DNA of 64,000 nt from Lycium barbarum (taxonomy: Eukaryota; Streptophyta; Magnoliopsida; Solanales; Solanaceae), in assembly GCF_019175385.1 (NCBI RefSeq), contig NC_083339.1, positions 47,478,074-47,542,073 on the forward strand, written 5' to 3'. The stretch's first letter is position 1. The number at the start of each line of letters is the position of its first letter. Shown piece after piece: positions 56,538 through 64,000 of the stretch. The notes below the pieces were generated by a model, which saw nothing but the letters and a program-made list of their open reading frames with translations, was not told the origin of the DNA and searched no databases. Made by a program: the position numbers and the translations under genes.

Positions 56538-59076
56538 TGTCACGACCCAAACCGGAGGGTCGCAACTGACACCCAAGACCCAACTCGGCTGAGTGCCATA
56601 CTACCATTCCATCCATGAGTCACAAATTTTTGTGAACCTTTAATCTATGAAATGACGCTTCCGTCAGGTACAAAAAAAAACTTTTCAATAAAACTCGTTA
56701 GTCAAATTACGGAATTCTCCCTTATCGTTAATTCAAGAAAACCTTTAGTCACAAATAAAATCTTTACAAAGGAAACAAAGCATAAAGGCACATCGACCTA
56801 TATGGTCACCTTACACAACTGTCGACTCCTCGACGCCCTATCCATAGGACATTGTCTGCAAAGTCTCTAACATATACAAAATACCATAACATAAGTACTT
56901 GACTCGGCAACACTCCGAACTGAGGTGGAGCACACCAATCCAGCTGATAGTCTGGGAACATCCTATAGCCAATGTCTTCTACTCATCTGTATACACCTCC
57001 GTGGCGTGAAACGCAGCGCCCCCAGGCAAAGGGACGTCAGTACGAACAATATACCGAGTATGTAAGGCAGAACTGAAACAATATATCTCGACTCGGATGA
57101 CAAAAAAGTAACAGACTCAACCTGTACTTGTAACCAACTCTGATAAACATGTACGTGCATATGAACTTTTGATGCAGCATGAGTATGTGTATATATATGT
57201 ATATATCAATATAATGCATGCCTTCACCCTGCTCGCAGCCCCTTCGGGCATAATAGCATATGGCCCCTTCGAGCATCATAACCATCGTATACCAGCTGAT
57301 CAGGTGGTTTGCGTATATAACGCCTTAGCCCTTTTCCCTTCCCTATGAAATGTTGTCGTGCATGTATGTAAATATGTAAATGCATGAAAATCTTTGAAAA
57401 CCATCAAAAGACTTCCTTCGGAGCAATTTTAATGCAAAACGGGAACTTCTTTCCCTTTTCATTTGTCTCCTTCGAGACTCCAAAATTTAAATGGAAAATG
57501 CATAGGAAAGAGAAAACCCTTTGAATGTCCCCTTCGGGAATTAGACAACATTATGAAATTGCACAACTTATGGATGCCCCTCCGGGACTCAAGAGGTCAA
57601 AGATACGAATACTCCTATACTGTCTAAGAATAGAGTCTTTGGAGTTCGTTTATTTGCTGGGTTTGTTTGGATAATAAGGATCTTCACCACTACTATAATC
57701 ATCACCACTATCATGTCTCACTTTGAATGATCCATAACATAAACAGAGGCCATATGTTATATAGCACGCTCAGACATAAGCTGAGGCCATAACACACTCA
57801 GACATAAGCTGAGGCCATAGCACACTCAGACATAAGCTGAGGCCATATATTATATAGCATGCTCAGTCACGTCATAAAATCATCTAGAACCTTAGGCTTG
57901 AAAATCTCTAGGATTGGAGTCATCGTAGGATTTTTTCAGAAACTATAGACTTCTGGCACTTCTAGGAGTAAAAATATTATGGAGGTCATGTATGGAATCA
58001 AAACATATGAATCATGCATTTGGAAGAAAGGTTTAACCTTAACATACCTGATTGATCTCTTACGAATTAACGCTTATTCTCCCGAACTTGAAAATCTACA
58101 TTCAAGAGAAATTATACTACCGTTAGACTTATCGTCATATACCTGTCTCAAGTCCTTAAACCAAACTCCTTTAGAATCTGCCAAAATTCGGGCAGCATCT
58201 CCCCTGTTTATATGCCTAGCCCGGAATCTCAATTCAGCAATCAACAACAACAACAACAATACCAACATCAATGACATCATTTCCATCACCAATATGTACC
58301 ATAAAATAGCCCATACGCTGTTTTCCAACTTCTATAACTAACCAACTTACTACACAATTATTTAACGACTTATCTCCGTAATTAAGTCTTAAATAATACC
58401 AAAAGAGAAAGATTCATACCTTTTTTCTTGTTAAGACAGCAATATCCTCAATATCCATGCTAAAATCTCCCGCAAAACAATACTAGAATCACCACCATGC
58501 GTTACCCGGACTTAAACCACTACTCCGTGACTTAAAAATTGCACACTTTTAATTCCCTCACTTTCTCTCTTCAATTTTATGGAATTTTCTAGCAAAATCT
58601 GGTGAAAAAAGGGGTTCTTACCCTTTTTATAAGGGTCAAGTTCGGGTCTGGTCACTGTAGCATTTTGTTGTAGCAGTATTGTAGCATGTCGGTTATTGTA
58701 GCACGCATTTCTGCTCTGTCAGCTGAACCTGTAACGTCAATAATTCTCTACTCCGAAGCCCAATCGATAAGCAGTTTGTTTCGTTGGAAACTAGACTCGA
58801 CGAACTTCATTTTAGGTTTTTGTTTCACCTTAAAACACATCTTATGCTAAGTGATATTCGTCCGCCATGTCAGACCAAAATTGTTCCTCATATTTTCTCC
58901 GAAGTCCGACACACTTAATTTCCTTCATTCACTTGCCCTCCAGTCCTTTCGATACTTCTCATACATGATCTTAAACCCTTATAACAATAGAATAGAATAG
59001 ACGCATATCACATTAGTGTTCACAATTAAGCAGTTAATACCTACGGAACTCAACGTCCGAACTGCGAGGTGTAACA
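56538..59076 (-). repeat. 5' LTR, 2539 bp
   Basis: It begins TGTCACGACCC beside the PBS and ends GGTGTAACA. It carries the LTR core (about 56997-57070), one GCGTATATAACGCC (57308) and a 29-bp tandem array (57750-57870). Confidence 0.9.
57750..57870. repeat. Tandem repeat, 4 units of about 29 bp
   Basis: Units of the form 'cactcagacataagctgagg' plus 'ccata', two of them extended by 'tatatagca'. Confidence 0.88.
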
Positions 59077-59624
59077 TAATGCGTGTATAACGCCTTCCCG
59101 CTTCCTATACCCCATATGCATCTAACGTTTCGTATTTGACGCCTTCTGATCACGGGTCAATATGAATGTATATATATAAATGAATGTAATGCGTGAATAA
59201 ACTGTACACATAGAACTGGACCCATGAACAGAAGGGACAATCATAAGCGGGGTACAAGAACATCAAAGACTGAAGTACTCCTAGTGCTTCTAAGATTACA
59301 GTAGTATGGAAGCTCGATTACTCGCTTGTTGGCTCATATCATAGGATAATGCAAAAAAAAAAAAGGTAGCCTTAAGATACCTTAGAATATATCCAATCAT
59401 CAAACTTCTACTCCTCGAACTTATAAGTCTACAATCAAGATAACGTAGGCCTTAATTAGACTATTTACCTCATTTGCTAACCATTTTTAAATACAATTAG
59501 AGCTTAACGAATTATGGAAAACATTTCCCTTGCAAGCTTACAACCCTTAAACTTCCCATTCAATCCAACATCAACCATAATATTCACAACAACATTGACA
59601 ACACTTACATAAACATACTCAAAT
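59077..59624 (-). repeat. Minus-strand LTR fragment, relative of 2573-4501
   Basis: It follows the LTR at 2573-4501 over about 3220-3720 ('gaataaactgta', 'catgaacagaagg', 'catcaaagactgaagtact'). It is cut on both sides by other elements. A 12-base A run lies near 59352. Confidence 0.75.
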
Positions 59625-60238
59625 TGCTACACCCCGTATCTTCGAAGAAGTACTTATCAAATTTGAAACGTAAGTACGTTGAGTTATGGTTAAGTAAAAC
59701 CACTTTGGAATATAAGTAGCAAGCATTATTAAGTATATTTATTGAGTAAAGGATGTATATAAGGTATACCAGAAGGTTTTATAAGGAAATGAGTGGAAGA
59801 AATGGAGTAGTATGACTTTGGAGAAAGGATGGATAAAGTTTCGTGTAAAACTTTTGGTCCAACTTGACGGAAGGATGTCTCTTAGCATATGAGGTGTTTT
59901 AAGGTGTTTCAAATCCTAAAATGAAGTTCGTTGAGTCTAGTTTCTCAATATTATTCATGGATGATGACTCAATTTCTAACGAGTCCAATGTGTATGAATT
60001 GGCGCTTTATGAGATTTATGATCTTTACTCTATGTTTTCCCCTGATGTTATTCTTCATTGATAGTCTCACCTTATAGGGCTAGTTCCTTTAAGGTGAGAC
60101 ACGACAGTCATGATTATTCCATAATACAATTAGAGGTTACCGACCTTACATCACTCCGATGGAGTTATAGCTTTTGATTGGGCTCTTATGCATGCTTATG
60201 TTATGATGATTACAAAATGCTTATACGGCCGGGCAGCA

Positions 60239-60259
60239 CCACTACGCTGGGCGTAGTGG
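60239..60259. repeat. Short palindrome CCACTACGC/GCGTAGTGG in repeated module
   Basis: Nine-base arms with a three-base loop. Degenerate copies of the surrounding 'cgggcagcaccac...gtagtgggcggc' module follow to about 60400, and a related module lies at 48665-48790. Confidence 0.75.
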
Positions 60260-60780
60260 GCGGCATATGGATGATTACACCGTGCCTATACGGCCGGCCA
60301 GCACCACCACGGTAGGCGTAGTGGGCGGCGGCTTATAGATGATGATAATAACACCGTGTCAATATGGCACGGGCAGTACCACTAGTGGGCGGCGTGAGAT
60401 GATTACCCCAGACGCGGGCTAATGATGTTAATTGATTCAGACAGTTTATGTATCTATGTGTGATATGTTTTGAAGGTAAAAGTGAGCATGCATGATTCCG
60501 CCTTAAAAGGCAACCAGTCATAGTTGTACCTTCTTCTTACGTGTTCTATATTTCCTTATTATGTTGTTGTTCGTATTCTGTACATATTATCATGTTATCA
60601 TTCATGCCTTACATACTCAGTACATTACTCGTACTGACGTCATTTTTTTAAGACGCTGCGTTCGTGCCCGCAGGATCAGGTAGCTAGTTGAGCGAGCCAT
60701 ACAAGTAGGATCTCTCTTTCGTCTCAGCCAGCGAGCTCCATTTGGACCGGAGCGACCGCCCTTTTGGTATGCTCTTTTTT

Positions 60781-61295
60781 GATAAATAGGTATGACAGGG
60801 GCTTGTCCTGTCTCTTCTACAGTCGGTATTCTATAGAGGTTTGTAGACAATGTTATGTAGCCGTGATGTTATGCAGCCTTGTCGGATCTTGCGTTGTTGT
60901 ACAGTACATGTAATGGCCTAATCGGCTTACGCTGTTACTCTTAGTATTTATGCTTATATGTATGCGTTTACCGTGAGTTCTCGAGACGATGTTTCTTGTG
61001 TTGATTATTCAAGAGACAATATAGCTCTGTTATGGATTGATAAACGGGTATGACAGGGGCTTCTCCTATCTCTTCTATAGTCTGTATTCTATAGAAGTCT
61101 GTAGACAGTGTTATGTAGTCGTGATGTTATGAAGCCTTGTCCGCGCTTGCATTGTTGTATAGTATATGTAGTGGCCTAATCAGCTTGCGTGTTACTTTCA
61201 GTATTTATGCTTATATGTATGCGTTGGCCGTGAGTTCTCGAGACGGTGGTTCTTGTGTTGATTATTTAGGAGACTGTATAACTCAGTTATGAATT
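60781..61295 (+). repeat. Tandem duplication of a 258-bp unit in the LTR
   Basis: 60781-61038 is repeated at 61039-61295 with scattered substitutions ('gtatgacaggggcttgtcct' versus 'gtatgacaggggcttctcct', and so on). The unit includes the 'tctatagaggtttgtagacaa' segment found once in other LTRs. Confidence 0.92.
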
Positions 61296-61403
61296 GTGTA
61301 TGGGCCCAGGTTAATCAATGAGAAGTGAATCCAAGCATAGGAGCGCTTGGCCAGTAGTGGTCGGGAATTCGTCAAGGCTCATCGGTTTGGGTCGTGACAA
61401 AAG

Positions 61404-61415
61404 TGGTATGAGAGT
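61404..61415 (+). other. Primer-binding site (two mismatches to initiator-Met tRNA)
   Basis: It reads TGGTATGAGAGT where the other elements have TGGTATCAGAGC, four bases after the LTR end. Confidence 0.8.
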
Positions 61416-61624
61416 CATTCGTCCAAGGGATTGTCTACAGACAGTGTCCGGTAGAGTCCTATTTATGGGTGTGAAGGCGGCCACACTTATAAACAGGAGG
61501 CTACAGGACATTTAGGAATCATTGACCTTTCTTTCAATCTCAGATTGTGCGATAGAGCCAGAGTCTAAGGAAAGATCGCTTCTGGCCCCTTTTTCGTGTA
61601 GGTAAAAGTGCAGACTAACAAAAG
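61416..61624 (+). other. Conserved leader
   Basis: It contains 'gtctacagacagtgtccg', 'ggcggccacacttataaac' and 'aggctacaggacatttagga', shared with the LARD-like leaders at 23505-23677 and 56340-56521. It leads into the ATG at 61625. Confidence 0.65.
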
Positions 61625-62194
61625 ATGAAGAGATCCGCCTCAGATAGTGGGGGTGCTAAAAAGGCCCCCAGAGTAGGTTCTGGACCTTAGGCTTCAGGAC
61701 GGAGCAGGAGGAGCCTCAGTTATTCCATTGAGACTGATCCCTCGGAGGATCCAACGACGATTGCTCAAGAGTTTTTGACTTCTGGGGAGGAAGATCCCTC
61801 AAAGGATAGTTATGACACGAATCCGTCTGAGGATTCGTCTAGGACCCCAGAGGAGGAGATTCCTGAGGCCGTACCAGCTGCTCCTGTGGCAGAGCACTAC
61901 GTCAGACGAGCTACCTCGGTGAGTGTTACTGATTACTCTAGCCTTCTATCCTGGCCGTCGGTAAATCAGGAGCTGCCCGATTATCTATATCCCTCGGACT
62001 TAGATGAGAGAGATGATAAAGACCAGATGAACAGATGGTGGATAGACAATGACGAGAGAACACTTCACTTTATAGCCCACCGAATCAAATTAAGGACCGA
62101 TCGACTACAGGTATATGAGACTTTATTGGAATTTCCTATGTGTGTGTGCACTTACTATAGGTTACTGTTTAATAGCGACGAGCGAAAATCCTAA
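61625..62194 (+). CDS. Small acidic ORF of the LARD-like element (one in-frame TAG), unknown function
   Basis: From the ATG at 61625 the frame runs 189 codons to the TAA at 62192, broken by one TAG at 61688. Homologous stretches in two other elements (23504-23009 minus; 29615-30073 plus) suggest it was once translated. The first 35 residues are basic and Ser/Gly-rich (MKRSASDSGGAKKAP, then GRSRRSLSYSI). Then comes an acidic segment with DPSED/DPSKDSYD/NPSED repeats, then VSVTDYSSLLSWPSVNQ and a Trp pair (NRWWIDND). A conserved CAG/GTATAT at 62108-62116 resembles a splice donor, so the mature protein may end differently. No signal peptide, membrane segment or known domain is visible. It could be an accessory protein or a decayed gag N-terminus. 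Confidence 0.55.
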
Positions 62195-62458
62195 TGGGAC
62201 CGATAACCATGTATTTATAAGTAACGACGATCAAGGTGTTTCACCACCATTGGGAATTTTGAAATCTAGGATGGAAGGTAGTTGTACACGCAGATGAAAG
62301 GTGAATATTGAGGATTGAAAAGGCCAAAATAGTATTTGCGTAGTCGAAAGAGTAAGAGATCCTTTCTAATTCGGAGGGAGATGCATTACGATAATGTATT
62401 GGAATCTTTAGAACTTCAACTTGTTTTAGGTCATGTGAGGCAGGTCACGCAGTAAGGT

Positions 62459-62561
62459 GGATGCGATCATACCAGCACTAATGCACCAGATTTCATCAGA
62501 GCTTCAAGGTTAAGTGTGCTGGGGTGAGAGAAATACTAGGATGGGTGACCCCCTGGGAAGT
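62459..62561 (+). pseudogene. 5S rRNA-derived sequence inside the LARD-like element
   Basis: This copy starts exactly at the plant 5S 5' end (GGATGCGATCATACCAGC), and the first 29 bases agree with canonical plant 5S rRNA as I remember it. The A-box-like region (GGTTAAGTGTGCTGGGG) and C-box-like region (ATACTAGGATGGGTGACC) follow. It stops at GGGAAGT, about 15 bases before the 5S 3' end, with no terminator. It lies 1055 bp after the PBS, in sense. Flanking 'aacttcaacttgttttagg' and 'gcagtaaggtggatgcg' are conserved in the other copies. Confidence 0.88.
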
Positions 62562-64000
62562 ATATTAAGAGCTCTACAAATTCAGACATAAGAGGCAGAT
62601 AAGAAATTAAAGTAACCTAAGGGAATTGGAGTATGCAGAGTAGTTGGAAACCCTAAAAGATCGCGAAGGATGAGACGGACTAAACCGGCAAAGAGAAAGA
62701 AGGTGCATCACCGCTCTAGAGCTAGGATAAATGTGAAAGGTATTCAGAAATACTTTGGAAGCAAGGCATTAGTAAATATATATGTGTATGTGTATATGTA
62801 TGTATGTGTATGACATCCTATATGAGGCCGCGCCAACCGATATATGTGTGCCCCAATAACCGACGCTGCTATATACCGAAGGCATTAATCGAACAGGTTA
62901 GTGATGTTCAAGTGACAAAAGAATGTTACTAGGTAAGCCGATGTTACTTTCATTACAGGTTGTATTTGGAAAGTCCGAATGCAATGACATCCGGGAAAGG
63001 AAGAAAGTGAGTATGCAGAAAGTAAGAAGATCAAAATTTCGTGAGAAAAAAAAAAGGAACAAGGATGAGTGAAGCTTCCAAGAGAGACGACGGGCAAAGC
63101 AAGGGACTATTTGGATAAAATTTGAAGTTAAGAGTGCGAAAGGGATAAAGTACGGTAGTATGGAATAAAAGATGAATGTGTAGGGTTGGAGAACAGATTT
63201 TGACAAGTGGGACTAATGGATAGTGACCACAACTAGGAATGTGAAGTAAGAGAGAGAATGATCAGGCCTTGCAACGATACTAAGAGATTTCCAGCTCTTG
63301 AGAGGTATATAAAGGGATAAATGTGTAGTGATACTGAAACGGTTGCCTCAGAAATGAAGAAGCATTACTAAAAGATGATCTATGAATAGAATGGATTTGC
63401 ACGTTTAAAGGAATATTTCATGAACTTCAGGGTCGATACCATAAAATAACAAGTGGAAAAGGGTGCTCGAGGAGGAAGGAACTCAAGGAAGGTTTGAGAA
63501 TTAAAGTAGGAAAGGTACACTAATGGGCTGGTCAAAAGGATAGGAGAGAAGAAAAAGGAAAGAAAAGAAAAATTGAGCAATCACCAAGGACAAGCGAGAG
63601 GATAATGAACTAACAAAGCTAACCGGGAGGTAGTACATCAATGACATGGGATGAGGATAAGGAATACCGAGATTCGATTATAAAGGACATAGAAGGATGT
63701 ATGGGAAATATTCATGAATATGGACTAGCCTTGGTAGTAGGAAGGAGAAGAAAGAAGAGAGTATATTTTCAAGGATTTCACGACACGAACAAGAAGTAGT
63801 AGAACACAGGAAGAACTAAGTAGTCAAGGAAAATTCCGGATAAGTGAGCTAAGTGAATAAAAGGATTGATAGTGAAAGTGGAAGAGTGTAGCATTTTAAC
63901 TCTCAATGATATATTGTAGACGTAAAGTTAAACAGAAACTTAGAGTAAGAAGAATTTTAGTGATAATAGTTGTGGAGGAAGATGATGGATAAAAAGAGCA
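62562..64000 (+). other. Non-coding, purine-rich interior to the window end
   Basis: Strong A/G bias on this strand, no protein motif. It is homologous to the complement of 16153-19181 and 22415-22642. TG/TA-rich sequence at 62775-62815 corresponds to the microsatellite into which the solo LTR at 19182 inserted in the other copy. Confidence 0.65.

Larger units (their letters stand above)
54431..59076 (-). mobile_element. Compact non-autonomous LTR element with 5S-derived sequence
   Basis: On the minus strand: 5' LTR (59076-56538), PBS, leader, 5S-derived segment, PPT and a truncated 3' LTR (55458-54431). The interior is only 1079 bp and has no ORF of note. It is a shortened relative of the elements at 13715 and 59625. 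Because the 3' LTR is truncated, no TSD pair can be tested. Confidence 0.82.
59625..61399 (+). repeat. 5' LTR, 1775 bp, possibly chimeric
   Basis: It begins TGCTACACCCCG (TGTTAC expected) and ends GGGTCGTGACA. The first 320 bp follow the LARD LTR start. From about 59945 on it follows the Tekay-like LTR at 46638-49268 instead (for example 'gatagtctcacctta' and the GGGCAG..GGGCGGC module). It carries the LTR core (60602-60675) and a tandem duplication (60781-61295). Confidence 0.82.
59625..64000 (+). mobile_element. LARD-like non-autonomous LTR element with small ORF and 5S-derived sequence (5' half)
   Basis: On the plus strand: 5' LTR (59625-61399), a variant PBS, leader, the best copy of the small acidic ORF, a 5S-derived segment and purine-rich non-coding interior to the window edge. 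Interior blocks are the reverse complement of the element at 13715-26249. No gag-pol is seen in the 2.6 kb of interior visible here. Confidence 0.85.

Noticed and set aside
58074..58328. Leu-rich hydrophobic open frame, also at 54461-54703
   Set aside because: It appears twice only because the two LTRs of one element are copies; it comes from a run of CAA repeats read on the opposite strand.
62459..62561. A functional 5S rRNA gene
   Set aside because: The 3' end and terminator are missing, substitutions are present, and the flanks are those of a retrotransposon, not a 5S tandem array.

Overview
This 64 kb window is plant nuclear DNA made almost entirely of LTR retrotransposons nested in one another. 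I found no host gene, tRNA gene, complete rRNA gene or CRISPR array. The evidence for a plant is strong: Ty3/gypsy chromovirus polyproteins, primer-binding sites (PBS) matching plant initiator-Met tRNA (TGGTATCAGAGC), 5-bp target-site duplications (TSDs) and plant-type 5S rRNA fragments. The LTR and polyprotein style suggests a eudicot, perhaps Solanaceae, in heterochromatic or pericentromeric DNA. That family call is impression only.

Layout. 1-2572: the 3' end and LTR of a plus-strand Tekay-like element. 2573-9711: a minus-strand Tekay/Del chromovirus (gag, protease, RT, RNase H, integrase, chromodomain) with a collapsed 5' end and many TAG stops. 9712-27780: a plus-strand gypsy element of another lineage, split inside its integrase gene by a 12.5 kb minus-strand element without gag-pol (13715-26249, TSD GTATA). 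That insert itself holds a solo LTR (19182-22414, TSD ATATA). 27781-29547: a minus-strand LTR fragment. 29548-38472: a 5'-truncated plus-strand non-autonomous element with a solo LTR inside (32343-34560, TSD GTTTT). 38473-45160: the 5' end of a minus-strand element whose LTR carries a small DNA transposon (39398-40086) and a solo LTR (41340-44248, TSD GTTCT). 45161-49268: LTR fragments, one with a piece of integrase gene inside the LTR. 49269-54430: the 5' LTR, PBS and leader of a CRM-like element, interrupted by a solo LTR (50777-54130, TSD CATTA). 54431-59076: a compact minus-strand non-autonomous element. 59077-59624: an LTR fragment. 59625-64000: the 5' half of a plus-strand non-autonomous element that runs off the window.

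The most interesting content is a group of large non-autonomous LTR elements, at 13715-26249, 54431-59076 and 59625-64000, with a relative at 29548-38472. They share a conserved leader after the PBS, a small acidic ORF (three of four), a hairpin beside the polypurine tract (PPT), a strongly purine-rich sense strand without long ORFs, and in three of them a truncated 5S rRNA sequence in sense orientation in the internal domain. They look like LARD-type passengers of the Tekay-like elements, with which they share LTR modules including a stem-loop seen in about a dozen LTRs here. All homologies were judged by eye from this sequence and from memory of families.
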